A stretch of 64,000 bases of DNA from Beta vulgaris subsp. vulgaris. Taxonomy: Eukaryota > Streptophyta > Magnoliopsida > Caryophyllales > Amaranthaceae. The stretch lies in assembly GCF_026745355.1 (NCBI RefSeq), contig NC_079206.1, forward strand, positions 40,696,307-40,760,306, written 5' to 3'. The position numbers and the translations under genes are program-made. Every line of letters begins with the position of its first letter. The first letter of the stretch is position 1. Of this stretch, positions 10,766-21,704 are shown piece by piece. Below the pieces are notes generated by a model, which searched no databases, had not been told where the DNA came from, and saw only the letters and a list, made by a program, of their open reading frames with translations.

Positions 10766-13051
10766 TGTAACAGACCGTATTTTTTGAGCAGGTGTAATTA
10801 AAAGCCAGTTAATTGATTTGAATTAATTATGATATTTTAGTATAACTTTATGTATTTTGTCAAACAAATTAAGTGTTTTAAAGAGAAAGAAAAAAAAATT
10901 GTTTCCTCTTTTACGTGGCTTAATATGGAAAAGCCAACATTTTGCCTTGTTGTCAATCTTCTAGCTTCCTCCAAGGAAATAAAAACCCCAAACCCCAACT
11001 CATTTCCTCTCTTTCACTCACTGTCCTCCTTATTCCTCTGTTCTGTCCATCAAATTCAGCAACATACTCTCATTTTTTAGTCCTTATTCCTTCATCAAAG
11101 TTGTAGATCTCTTCGAGTTATTGAATTTAGACTCAAAAATCACTCGATTCGGAGTTTGGAGCTATGAGTTACGCCCTTTGCAAGTTTGGTGTTAGTGCTG
11201 AAATTCTGATGCGTGCTGTTGTTCGGTGTTGCTGTGTGGGTTCTTTAAGTTCAATTTTCTCTCTCCTCTGCTTTGGTAATGTTGTTGTTGTCCGGTTGGT
11301 GTTCTGACACCGTCGTTGCTGCTGTAGCTTCGTCGGAATTTTGTCGATGTTGTCATTCTTATTAATCGTCGGAATTTTGTCGATGTTGTCATTCTTATTA
11401 AGCTCTGCTTGTTCTAATTTCTTGGGAATGTATAAATTAACTCTCATCTCTCCTTCTATGTTTTTGTTCCAAAAATTCATGTTGTGGTGTAAATTGGTTT
11501 ATTTTGATAATCTTGAAAAAAAAAAAATCAGATTTTGTTTAAGTAAAAGATTGAATCTTTCATCTTCTAATATATTGACATGTGTTTTGAAACTTTATAA
11601 TCATCTCCAAATTCAGAATTGTATTTTGTTGAAGGTAAAAGATGATGTTTTTGCCTCTTAAATTCAAGATTAGATATGGTGTAACCTTATATTTTCAACA
11701 ACTGAATGTATGAACTTTGGGTAAATTGTTCTTAAACTTATTTTGGTTTAATGACTAAGATAAGATAGTTCAAGAAGTTAGTAATCTATAATTTGCAGAT
11801 CCAAGTTAATTACTCTTATTTGAAAAATCTATTTGGATGATTCTTCAAGTACTTTTAAATTAAAACAGAATCTAGTTAGGTTTATGATTAAACTAATTGT
11901 TTTGGAGAGTTATAATGTGAGATTGATAGTATAAGTTGGATTATTAGAAGGTTGGTATTATTTAGAAAATCATCATTAGCTCATAAGGTTTAAGATTGAT
12001 TATTATCTATTTGAAGAATGGTTGTTGATTATGTTATTGTGTTGGGTGAATTATGTTGGAGTTCGAATTGGAGTTGAAGATCAAGATTATCATAAATGTT
12101 CATGGAGATTGCATATAATTGTTCGTGAGTTTGAGGTAACCTTTATGTTCAGTAAAATGAATTTACATGCCCATGTTATATTGTGTTTTCAATATCATAC
12201 ATTGCTTATAGTCATGGCCATCGTTATAGATGCATATTTATAAGTTAATTGTGAATTGATATTTGATGGTTATGAAAGAATAATACTTTTATTATGATAT
12301 TGGAATTGTTCGGAAACTATAAAGTATTCTAGAAATGTGATTTGAGTATGATAATGGGAAAACGTTTTCGAAATGGTTTTAGCTGGCTTAGGTTATGAAC
12401 TGAGATGAATAGTGGGCAAGGTACATGTGGAGTAAAATGATTCGTATATGAGTTAAGACCAGATAAGGTCGAATATTATGTTAAGTTATGTTATAAGCCT
12501 GTACTTGCCAGCGATTTATGTCATGTGATTAAGCTATGCCAGCAATATATTTAAAAGATGAATTATTTACGAACAATTACCAAATTTGAATCTGATATGA
12601 AAAATGTTTACGAACCAAAACCGTTTTGACGGGCTGAAGTAAAGTTACTGAGTTTTTCGCTTAATTTAGTTTTGTTTTTGTTTTGTATTTTCGTCTGTAA
12701 TTTGCAGGTGTATGTTCGGAAATCTGGATGAATCAAGAGAAAGAGTTTTCAGTTAAGAGATGGAAATTAAAATTACTGATTCGATGTTATATTTAGAATA
12801 TAATTGTTGAATATTAAGTTCTCATTTGATATTTAAGTATTGTTTTATTTTGGGATTTAAGTAAAGTATTATAAAATCAGGTATTGATTTTTAAGGATGA
12901 TTTGTTGTGGGCCTTGACCCACAGGTCCAAGATCGTTTTATAGGTTATGTTTCCGCTGCAAGTGAATATAATTCGAGGTTATTAAGCATTAATTGTAATT
13001 AGCGTATCTTAAGTGTGTTTAGCTAGCAGCTCGGAAGTGCGGGCTGTTACA
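10766..13051 (+). repeat. 3' LTR of the deleted chromovirus
   Basis: It matches the 5' LTR almost throughout, starting TGTAACAGACCG and ending GTGCGGGCTGTTACA. It differs by scattered substitutions and a 36-bp duplication at about 11331-11401. Confidence 0.9.
11331..11401 (+). repeat. 36-bp tandem duplication in one LTR
   Basis: TCGGAATTTTGTCGATGTTG followed by TCATTCTTATTAA occurs twice in a row here but once at the matching place in the left LTR (about 8692-8722). It therefore arose after insertion or during its last reverse transcription. Confidence 0.9.
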
Positions 13052-13056
13052 TGACC
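13052..13056. repeat. Target-site duplication TGACC, right copy
   Basis: Pairs with 8121-8125. Confidence 0.9.
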
Positions 13057-13552
13057 CCTCTCATTGCCTCAGCCGCAACCCATTTTGTGAAGTAGTATAC
13101 AGCTACTAAGACAAACTTCTTCTGGCCGGCCGCTACGGGAAATGGGCCCAAGATGTCCATCCCCTATTTGGCGAAGGGAAGAGGAAACATAATTGGGGTT
13201 AGATAGTTGAACGACTTTTGATATATGTTGCCATGCCTCTGACATCTGTCACACTTCTTTGCATAGACCAAGGCGTCTTCTTTTAAGGTGGTCTAATAAT
13301 ACCCTGTCTTTAATGACTTCTCCCCCAATGCTCTTCCCCCAATATGAGAGGCCCAAGCTCCTTCATGCAATTCTTTCGATGCATCCAACCCGTCCTCCTT
13401 AATAGGCACTTCAAGAGTGATTGGTTAAATGCTTTTTTGTACAAGGTTTCATCCCAAAGTTCGAACCACTTGTCCCTTGCCTTCACATACTTGGCTTCAA
13501 AGGAATCTGAAGGCAGGCGTCCAGTTTTCTTGTACTCAATGATGGGATCCAT
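13057..13552 (-). pseudogene. Ty3-gypsy integrase, N-terminal half (Tat copy 1)
   Basis: The minus strand reads from a linker (MDPIIEYKKTGRLPSDSF) through an N-terminal region to AKKCDRCQRHGN, the CxxC half of the zinc-binding domain. It then reaches the start of the DDE core, MDILGPFPVAAG (first catalytic Asp) and FTKWVAAEAM. The frame changes at least once between 13310 and 13290, and in-frame stops are visible (GYY-stop, FAK-stop). It is cut at 13056 by the nested chromovirus and resumes at 8120. Confidence 0.8.
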
Positions 13553-14036
13553 CTAAACATTTCCTCTGCTGAGGAACATAACTTGCTCTTAAACAATACT
13601 CTTTGCCGGCATTACCTCCCAAAACACGGTTCGCGACACATCCCCTTCGACCTAGTTTTGAGAGAGCGTCGGCTTGATGATTCTCTAACCTTGGAATCTG
13701 GTCGAGCACAAATTGCTTCAATGTTTTTATTTCTTCTTGAATCAACTTCATGTATTTACTCATGGACGCCTCCTTAAATTCGAAGTCGCCATTTACCTGA
13801 TTAACAACCAGCAGGGAATCCGTCTTTGCCTCAATTTCCAAGGCTCCAGCCGCTTTGCACATTTTAATGCCGGCTAACAGTGCTTCATACTGTGCTTCGT
13901 AGTTTGATGACTGGAACTGAAATCTGATTGCATATTCAAATTTGTCCCCTTCTGGTGATTGGAAGATTATACCAGCCCCGCAGCCATTTGCAGTGGACGA
14001 TCCATCCACGATAAGGGTCCAATGCCAAGGGGACAT
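13536..14036 (-). pseudogene. RNase H domain of Tat pol (Tat copy 1)
   Basis: 166 residues form a recognisable type I RNase H. VDGSS carries Asp11, YEAQYEALLAGI carries Glu51, TDSLLVV carries Asp73, and HQADALSKL carries Asp123, so all four acidic positions are kept. It cleaves the RNA strand of the RNA-DNA hybrid during reverse transcription. No RT precedes it: upstream sequence stops matching pol at about 14030, where an inverted 3'-end segment of the same family begins. The ATG at 14036 lies at that junction and is probably not a natural start. Frame is open but linked to a dead integrase. Confidence 0.85.
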
Positions 14037-14042
14037 ATTTAT
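14031..14042 (-). promoter_or_regulatory. Antisense TATA of the Tat 3' end, now facing pol
   Basis: The minus strand reads CTATAAATATGT. The same motif in the same position relative to the LTR occurs at 41139-41150 on +, ahead of the aORF of Tat copy 2. Here the rearrangement has put RNase H rather than the aORF downstream. Confidence 0.5.
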
Positions 14043-14222
14043 AGACCTCCGCCTCCGATAAAGTGACTGTTACAAGCTAGAAACTCTTGATGGTTGACAT
14101 GTTGAGACCTGCTAAATGGCGCCCATTTCATCTTGAAAAAGATGGGGTATTTCGCGTCGGTTAAAATAGAATTCCAACCGTCTTGGCGCCTAAAAGGTAA
14201 AAATCCTCTTTCAAGGGGCAAA
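14031..14222 (+). other. 3' internal end and polypurine tract of a Tat element
   Basis: It aligns by eye, inverted, with 40958-41150. Shared phrases include CAACCGTCTTGGCGCCTAAA and AGGGGCAAA directly before the LTR. It therefore belongs to a + oriented Tat 3' end, opposite to the adjoining pol. Confidence 0.75.
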
Positions 14223-14833
14223 TGTTGTAGCATGAAAAATCAACGGCTATAAATGAGACACGTGGCCCCATCACAGCCCTACCCGTGGCACTTTTCTACT
14301 ACAGTAAAGTACATGGACCAGAAGCATGTATGGACTAAAGTACACCTTTTCTGTATAAAGGAAGTTACACTAGCCCTTCTTCTGGCCCAAAATGTACTTA
14401 GGCCCAGTAAAAGCCAAAGGGCATCTTTTATAATGGATGATGTATACTCTCCAATCAATGATCGTCACGTGTCATAATAATATTACTTAGCCAATCAGAT
14501 GCTTCAAAATTAGGGAGACATCAAGGTACAACAGTCATTTCAGACACTATAAATAGTCCTTGCATTCAGGGGAAAGATACATTTTTCAGAGCATAGTACT
14601 GTTAACTCTCTCTCTACGTTCTCTCTCTAAAAGGTTCCTTTCACTCCTGATACCTGACTTAAGCTTCGGAGGGGGAAATACCACCCAAACCTCCAGGGTG
14701 GGTCCCTTTCTGCATGTCTAAAGGCGGAGCTCAGGTTCGGGATTTGAGTACAGGCATTATTGCACAAGTCTCTTATTAGTGAACCTACTGTTGGGGATAG
14801 TAGTATTATCTACGAGTTTTGCACTACGTAACA
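14223..14833 (+). repeat. Tat LTR (611 bp), + orientation
   Basis: It starts TGTTGTAGCATGAA and ends ACTACGTAACA. It matches the reverse complement of 40333-40957 over its length, for example ATACCACCCAAACCTCCA and CAGAGCATAGTACTGTTA. A TATAAATA box lies at 14548-14555, followed by CTCTCTCTCT leader sequence. No second LTR of this copy is in the window. Confidence 0.85.
14548..14555 (+). promoter_or_regulatory. TATA box of the Tat LTR
   Basis: TATAAATA in CACTATAAATAGTCC, about 30 bases before the expected transcript start and about 325 bases into the LTR. Confidence 0.75.
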
Positions 14834-14843
14834 GTTACAGTAC

Positions 14844-15849
14844 TGTAACGTGCACTGTGTTTCAACTGAAATTGAGATTTCAAGATTGAGTTGAAACACA
14901 CTGCATAAGCGGATAATAAATAGCAATAAAGATACAACAGAGTTTTTAACGTGGTTCAATCACTAATCTGAGATCCACGTCCACAAAATCCACTAATAGC
15001 GAGTTCCCTAATACCTCAGTCAAGGTACAAGTCCCCTCTACTAACTCTAGTAGTGCTCGTGTTGCTAAGTTGAATCAAATACAAACTCATGTACCCAACC
15101 CAACACTCTCTATAATTATGAAAAATTACAGAACATGCCTCGAATTGCTTCTTATTCAAGTAGATGGAGGTCATAATAATATACAAGTAAAAACCTTAAC
15201 ACTCTCAAAATTATTGTGCTATATTCAGTGGTATGAGTTCTTCGATATTCTCTCACAAAAGTTCAGATTCATAATATGTAAAACTGTGTCTTTTGTGTAA
15301 TAAGAGATGTGTTTTTATAGCGTAAAACTTTTACGGTCAAAACTTCATTGTTTAGAGATATATTCACATCGATTAAGATTGAATTGTATATCCTAATAGT
15401 AGTAATAGTCTTTATCAAATACCATATCATCCTTTTAAAGTCTATCCTTCCAAAAGGATAAGATATTTATTTAGATGATACGTTATTTGAATACGATATT
15501 TTCCATAAAAACTAATTTTGAAAAACTCTCCTTTTTTTTGAAAATTATTTATTAAGACTATTCTTATTCTAAACATTCATACTACTAACTCTAATAGTAA
15601 TGAATATTTAAAACAATTATATTCATAGTAAATCACTTTACTAATAGCACATAATATGATATTATTAAGATGATTACTTTTACAACTTTTCTATAAGATA
15701 AACTTAGCTACTCTTGAACAACTTGAGAATAATAACTCTTCAACATGAATTCTTCAATCTCGAGGCTTCAAGAATTGCTTGGACCAATCTGGATCATTAT
15801 CATATATATCCAGAGAATACATGATGCCATTTTATTTTTGTTCATAACA
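14844..15849 (-). repeat. 3' LTR of SIRE copy 1
   Basis: The minus strand starts TGTTATGAAC at 15849 next to the polypurine tract. It ends near GTTACAGTACTG at about 14844; the exact end is uncertain because the flank is palindromic. It contains AACGTGGTTCAATC at 14949 and GATCCACGTCCAC, phrases shared with the SIRE copy 2 LTR (42961 and 54793). The ORF at 15070-15300 is incidental. Confidence 0.65.
14857..14899. repeat. Nested inverted repeats near an LTR end
   Basis: GTGTTTCAACT (14857-14867) pairs with AGTTGAAACAC (14889-14899). Inside the loop TGAAAT and ATTTCA pair again around TGAG. Confidence 0.75.
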
Positions 15850-15870
15850 AATTCCCCCTTTTTGATGATG
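15850..15870 (-). promoter_or_regulatory. Polypurine tract of SIRE copy 1
   Basis: The minus strand reads TCATCATCAAAAAGGGGGAA directly before the LTR start. This is the usual copia/SIRE 3' signature. Confidence 0.75.
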
Positions 15871-17478
15871 ACAAACACAATCAATTTCCCTCTCAGCATA
15901 AGCATATTTCCGTTACATATTCTGGGATGAAAAACTACACACTTGACTTCAACATTTGGAAATATATTTTTCAAGCAAGTGTAAATAGCCTCACAATTGG
16001 TAATACCAACAAAACGCTAGAAAGGTCAAGGAAAAATATGAAGAAGGTAATCAATACTAACAAAAACAAGTTAGAATAAACACAATACTTTTCCCTCTTT
16101 TGGCATCATTAAACAAAATTTAAGCATCTCAAGGTTACAAAAAAATGCTAGAACATTACAAGAGCCATCATCGTTACGTAATATTAGTAGCTCAAGCAAT
16201 AAATACTAAAGATGTTGGTGCTATGTCATTATCCAATTCACAATCCGAAGTCATTAACCAAAAAATAATCCAACTCATAATTCGAAGCTATGAAGTAAGA
16301 AATAATAATAATGAATGATCAATGTAGGCTAAGAAGGTAAGATAAATGGAAGTAATGCAAGCTTGAATATTTTACATGGCAACTAGCTCAACAAGTGCTT
16401 AAGCCTTATCGTAGAAATTTCTTCATTGTGGCATTGTATGTGATTATGTGCCACTGAACAATATATTCCCTTTCAAATAACTTATCTTCGCATATTCAGG
16501 AACCCAAAATGATCATTAAGGGGTTCCTAATTTTCTTCACATGACTTGAACTCTAGAAATTATCCAAAACAAGTGTCTTACTCTCCTTTTCTTTTTCCTT
16601 TTTTTAAAAGGAGAGTCAGATCATACAATATTATCAGAGTTAATCAATAAGAGATCAAAGACAAAATAAGTTATTTCAGACCTCATTTTATTTCTGGTAC
16701 ATCTCTTGGCTTTGTGCCTTGTACTGTAAATTAGTACTTTCATTCTTTCACATATTAGTGTTTATTCCACCCTTTTCATGTTCCCCTTAAATGATGTGCG
16801 TGACTTCTTCTTTCACCATCTTATCAAGAAATCTTTTCTCTATAGATTATCATCAATCAAGATTAAAAGCACTTGTTGAGGTTTAGAGCAATGTGAGAGG
16901 AAAAGAAGGATACATATGGAAATGAAGATGAGTTTAGACATGAAATAATATCGGTTTGAAAAACAAGCTTGCCATAGGAAAATAATTAGCATTTCATTAA
17001 TTAATAGCCCAGCAACTTAGGATTGCAAAGCTAATTATTTCGGCAACTTAGGATCATACATTAGGACATCATCATTAGACCATTATGAGTCCTACATTAC
17101 AATCAAGTTGCTGCTTTTGAAAAGGTATACCAAGCAACACAAAAATCATTATTCTAGCCAATTACCAAGGGAAAATCGTTGGAAAAATATCTTACTTGTT
17201 AATCATTAGCACTAATTCCAATCTAGTTTTTCAAATCATTTTCTATTGAGAGGTTTGGAAATAAAATCGGCTAATTATCATCAGTATTGCAACAAGCAAA
17301 GATTTATCATGATATGATACTCAAGTGTTCTAGAGTGGCATAAAAGAAAAAAATAATTACACACTTTGCCTCTTCTAAAAAAATAATCAAAATTCAACCA
17401 AGATCAATTTTAAATAAGTATGAGAATAACTTACCATGTTAAACTTACCATGCAACACACTTCTCATTATTAGGCTTT
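15871..17478 (-). other. Noncoding 3' region of SIRE copy 1
   Basis: No ORF survives. Short blocks match the region 56050-56560 of SIRE copy 2. Any pol or third ORF once present has been lost or decayed. Confidence 0.5.
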
Positions 17479-17751
17479 TCAGGTGAATGGAATAAGATTA
17501 ATTAAAATTGTATCCATTAAGCAATCATATCGATGAGAAGTATAGATTACTCCCTCCCGCAAAGCCTCTTCATCATCACGTACATCATTCTCATTTGACT
17601 CCATTGCCATCAAACATAAATGGGAATTATCCAAGACTTTTGTCTTTGTCCGTGTCTCTTCAATAGCATTCAAACATATTTTTGCTCTATGACACAATCT
17701 ATCATATTGTTCTTCATCTGAGTCTGAATCTCCCCATATAGCGACAATCAC
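17479..17751 (-). pseudogene. SIRE-type gag fragment
   Basis: A 90-residue frame with IWGDSDSDEEQ and DNSHLCLMAM. It is closely parallel to VWGDSDSDEDQ and DDSHLCLMDK in the gag of SIRE copy 2 (62801-63358). It corresponds to the acidic linker after the first zinc knuckle; the knuckle itself is gone. The fragment ends 40 bp before the chromovirus LTR boundary at 17793. Confidence 0.75.
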
Positions 17752-17792
17752 GAATTTCTTTGATCCTATGATTCAAATCACCACACTTGAAA

Positions 17793-18185
17793 TGTATCAC
17801 ACCGATAATTCCCTCTTTCCAAAAAATAACTTTTCAATATAAACATAGAGAATTACCAAATCATTATTGCCCGTGTGATAATGTATCGGCTTATTCAGAA
17901 TTTTGCAGCAGAAAAAATATAACAAAACTTCATACTTTAATATAAAAAATAAATAAGTACTTAAAGCCAAACATACTATAAATGTCTACTTCAAAACCAA
18001 ACTTATTATGATATGTTCCTACTAAGGTAATAAATATAATAATTTGTTACACAAGCTCTCCATTCCCTGATCCCAATGATGTAACATCTGCGAACCTATG
18101 AATGTCAATGCTCTAAAGAATATGCTTCACCAAAATGGGCCATCACAGGATCAATAGGGCAAAGCCATGATCAACAATCACAAAC
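17793..18185 (-). repeat. Chromovirus 3' LTR, terminal part
   Basis: It matches 38037-38427 by eye through TACTTCAAAACCAAACTTA, CACAAGCTCTCCATT and TGTCAATGCTCTAAAGAAT. It is interrupted at 18186 by the CACTA element. Confidence 0.85.
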
Positions 18186-21131
18186 CACTACTACAAAAAA
18201 GGGCAAAGATAACAACCCTAAATTAAATCCTATTTTAGCAACCGTTATGTAAAACCTAAAGTTAACATTTTAACAGAAGAACTGTTATCTTAACTTGTAT
18301 TGATAATATATCACTTAACACTAACCTTAATATGTGTTATCTTTGCTATGAAATTAATATGTGGTGCTTTATTATTATTTTTTATGAGAATGTGCTGCTT
18401 TAATATTAATAATAAAAATTATGTTAAAATAATTATCTTGAAAACGAAATCCGTTTATTTGTCTAGAAATTAGGAACAAAACTTTCTACCCTCTGTAAAC
18501 TCTTTTTCTTTTATTTTCAATTTTTTGTAACTGAACCACAAGAGTGTGTTTGTTCTTGGCTCGCTCAACGCCTCCAATTTCAGTTCCCCCTTCGGTTGTC
18601 ACTTATGGATCTCATCCTCGGTTCCCTTCCTTTTTATCGGTTACAACAGACTCATGGAACATTGAAATTCACAAGTTCATGCTACCTAGCAGGTTGTTTT
18701 GGGAGAAATCGACAACCATAATCGCCATTCTTACAGACAATTTAAGGTAATTCTTAAATTTCAAGCCCTTGTGTATTCCTAATACATAAAGAAACTGATT
18801 TTGGCAGATTTATTGTTTAAATTTGTTAATTTAATCAATTTTTTGGTTTCTTAGATTGGTAAATTTACTATATTGTTTTTCTGGAATTCCCAAAATTGGG
18901 TGTGTGATAAGTAAGCATAGCACTTGTGATTGCCGCACATCAGAGCGCTTGGTGATGCTCTTGTGAATCGGCTCCAATACCCATCTTCAAGAAGTTTGTG
19001 TTTCCACATCTCCGATTTGATAAAGTATGTTCTATAATTAAAAGGCTGTTCTGAACTGGGGCGATGCTACCTGCTTCTAATGGCATCAGGCGAGTACACG
19101 GAAAACATATATAGAACAGCAATATACATATATGATTACACCTGTGAAGGCTGAAGGGTGAAATAATTAGATAATGAAGAAGATCAGATATGCAAGTATC
19201 TACACCACTAAGATAATCTATGAGATAGAGTAAGCCTTGAATCAACAAGAGTATAAGAATGGAAATTTTCAGACACTATCAACCTGTAAATTAATTGAGT
19301 TTAGAACTTCATGGTGAATTATATTTTTAATGTTTGAAATGGTCTCACTTGGAGATATATCAATTTCTTCATTACAACACAGGCCACATGCATGCTTGTG
19401 ACTTCATCATTGTCGCAGACGCATGAATACTTTAACAGGTTTCATTTCAAATATCAAACAATCCATTTTGTTTTTCAAGTTGCCTGTCTTTTTTCAGTTT
19501 GTCTGATGCACGATCAACTCAATAATGGTAAGCTATTTATCAATTATCAAAACTTGTATGAGTAAAATCATGAAGTGCTTGGAAATTGGCAAGCTCTGCA
19601 TGTTGAAATGTTAGTATTAATAATGTTTTAAGGTGTGAAACCTGTGTCGGATATGCTACTCATGCTAATCTATTTATGTTTTTAATTGTTCCTTTGTAGT
19701 ATCATAGCTGGGACTCATCAGAACAATACTATATGTATCATTGTCATGTTCATCTTGACGAAAACTATTGTTTCAGGGTATATTTTTCCAACTACTATTG
19801 AGAGTTTGTACAGCTTGTAATTTTCCTTTCAGTGTTTCTATTGCATGTATAAGTTTAAGTGGTCCCTAGTGACAATATTTGGAATACTTTTTAGCTGGAG
19901 CTTTCTATCAAGAGTTTGCATAAATTTCTTAAATATTCTCATCTTAACTTCAAAATGTACATTAGAGTCTAGATGATGCAAAAGGCTATCTTTGCACTTA
20001 AGGTTTATTTTCATTTCCTTGCTTAAAATAGTTTCTTTGTTTATACAGGCTTGAACTTGCAATTTCAAAAACAATAACTTTACCTATAAATCTGGATTCT
20101 TCAGATATACATGTTAAAGTCATTAGTACATGCTTACTTTTATTTTGGTCTCAATAGTTAATAACTACTTCAACTTCAAACTTTGGGGAAAAAATAAACA
20201 TTCATCTTCTTATTTGTTTCCTTCTAATTTCTACATGATTAATTATAAAGTTTAATTACTTTTCAAGTTTTTATATATGAATACTTATTCTGTAATTACC
20301 TTTATTGTAGTACTATCAAGGCATGGGTCCAACCTATTCTCAGGAGAAAATTGATGAACTTAGAGAGTTGTGGATTACATATGCCGGAGATCAACACGAA
20401 GCACATGATGAATGAGTTTTAACTTTCCGCCTAATTTTTTTTACATTAATCCACTTTTGGACATAAATTATATTTTTGAATTTGGATATTGATATCATGT
20501 GGATGTGTCTATAGGCTAGATTTGATCTTTTTTATGATTTAGATTAATATTGATATGTATATATAGTAGTTTTTTAGAAGTTTAGAATTATGAATATTAG
20601 TTGAATTATTTTGCGATATAAAGAATTTTGGAAATTTGGAATATCATATGCAATTTATCGGTTGTAAGATCTTATGGGTTGAGTATTAATTATACAACAG
20701 ATACATGTATTGTATTATCCTGTTAAAATATTGAATTGTACTGACGACATTGTTGTGCTGCATGCTGCAACGCCTACTGCCAATATATGCGTGAAATGAT
20801 AATTTTATTATTTTAAAAAATATATCATAAATAACAGTTATAGATAATAACAGTTATATAGATTATAGGAAAACATAACCGTTATTCAAGATAAGTGTTA
20901 AATTTTTCTTCTTTCAATCTGTCATCTATATAGCAAACATAACACTTATTTACAAAATGTGTTATCTAGCTATATAATGTGTATTATAAATGACTGTTAT
21001 GTTTTCTCTGGCAAACATAACACTTTCATCAGGTGTTATGTTTACATTACATTACATTGACTTGGATGACACCTCAAAACTGTTATGTAAAGCCTTATTT
21101 AACAGTTATCTTTGCCTTTTTTGTAGTAGTG
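18186..21131. mobile_element. CACTA (En/Spm) element, 2946 bp
   Basis: The ends are CACTACTACAAAAAAGGGCA at 18186 and its inverted partner TGCCTTTTTTGTAGTAGTG ending at 21131. A 3-bp duplication AAC (18183-18185 and 21132-21134) flanks it. The paralogous LTR at 38427 reads straight through (CACAAACAAAGCAC), giving an empty site. Both ends carry many copies of an AACAGTTAT / ATAACACTT motif in both orientations (18225-18345 and 20830-21115), as expected for subterminal transposase-binding repeats. No TNP2-like transposase is recognised, so it is probably non-autonomous. Confidence 0.92.
18544..20415 (+). pseudogene. Possible spliced gene remnant inside the CACTA element
   Basis: An ORF at 18544-18750 ends at a plausible donor (AAGGTAATTC). 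A plausible last exon at about 20311-20415 follows TTTATTGTAG and encodes YSQEKIDELRELWITYAGD then a stop at 20415. Between them no exon is recognised. The tail vaguely recalls the C-terminal helices of Ulp1-like proteases carried by some plant CACTA elements, but that is a weak guess. Whether anything here is transcribed cannot be told. Confidence 0.25.
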
Positions 21132-21474
21132 AACAAAGCACGTAATCAGCAAAGCTGAGTACTACATATTATTACATAAACATTCCTAGCATGATACTAA
21201 GAAATAGTAAGTAGAGATAAATAAGAGTATAATAATATAACATTCTACAGATAAATTCTACCGAAATAAACTTTAATAATCTCTTCATTACTTTAATGGA
21301 ATAGTTATTATATATATGGACTGAGTTTTCTTATCTAAACTTGCCTTCACCTAGGAAGACGAAAAACGAGCACGACTCTGTATTTCAGAAGGACCTGCGA
21401 TATCGAGGAACCTTTGAAAAATAGGAATATGATCAATCCATTTCCCAGAAAAGCCATGGCTCGCTCACCATGTA
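21132..21474 (-). repeat. Chromovirus 3' LTR, middle part
   Basis: It continues the LTR after the CACTA element; the first 120 bp match 38428-38570. It ends in ATGTA, the target-site duplication of the solo LTR. Confidence 0.8.
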
Positions 21475-21696
21475 TGTAATACTCCGTATTTTTGGAGTTA
21501 TTCTTTATAAATAAGAAAACATAAAGAATAGAATCGAAAGGTATTTTAGTACTATTTACAAAAAATAATAATATAATAATAACACAGTTTGGGTACGCTT
21601 ACAACTATAACGTAATTATATTATAGTTGGGTTTATTTTTTTAACTTTAGAATAAATAAAATAAACCAAGCCCTACTAGACTTAGGATGGCCATAC

Positions 21697-21704
21697 TATA
21701 AATA
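21697..21704 (+). promoter_or_regulatory. TATA box of the solo LTR
   Basis: TATAAATA in CATACTATAAATAGGAGAG, followed by AACCCTAATCTCTCTCCC leader sequence. Confidence 0.75.

Larger units (their letters stand above)
8126..13051 (+). mobile_element. Tekay/Del-type chromovirus with coding region deleted (LARD-like)
   Basis: The element has two LTRs of about 2.24 and 2.29 kb (8126-10364, 10766-13051), both starting TGTAACAG and ending CTGTTACA, with 5-bp TSDs TGACC. The internal region is only 401 bp. A PBS (TGGTATCAGAGC, initiator tRNA-Met) lies two bases after the left LTR. The 3' end carries TTTCGAGGACAAAATTT and TTTTAAGGGTGGTAGAG, the phrase typical of Tekay/Del chromoviruses before the 3' LTR. 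Gag and pol are wholly absent, so it would depend on a relative's proteins. The LTRs are very similar by eye, with a 36-bp duplication in the right one, so the insertion looks young. It lies on + inside a minus-strand integrase. Confidence 0.9.
4499..14833 (-). mobile_element. Rearranged Tat-lineage Ty3-gypsy element (Tat copy 1)
   Basis: The remnant holds, left to right: aORF exons on + (4987-6439), a spacer, integrase and RNase H on - (7391-8120 and 13057-14036), then a 3'-end segment and LTR on + (14031-14833). Antisense placement of an aORF downstream of pol is known for Tat-lineage elements and matches the minus-strand sense here. The LTR, however, points the other way, so the copy has an inversion junction near 14030. 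Gag, protease and RT are absent. A Tekay/Del-type element (8126-13051) interrupts integrase. The left limit is not defined. Confidence 0.65.
14844..17792 (-). mobile_element. SIRE-type Ty1-copia, 3' portion (SIRE copy 1), truncated
   Basis: A minus-strand element with its 3' LTR at 14844-15849, a noncoding 3' region, and a gag fragment at 17479-17751. It is cut at 17793 by the LTR of a chromovirus. The polypurine context TCATCATCAAAAAGGGGGAA matches the SIRE/Maximus pattern. Protease, integrase and RT are absent here. The noncoding region shares GATGTTGGTGCTA and CCAATTCACAATC with the 3' region of SIRE copy 2 (56395-56425). Confidence 0.65.

Noticed and set aside
13536..14036. Endogenous pararetrovirus or host RNase H
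   Set aside because: It continues into Ty3-gypsy integrase on the same strand, with a Tat-type aORF beyond, so a retrotransposon explains it.
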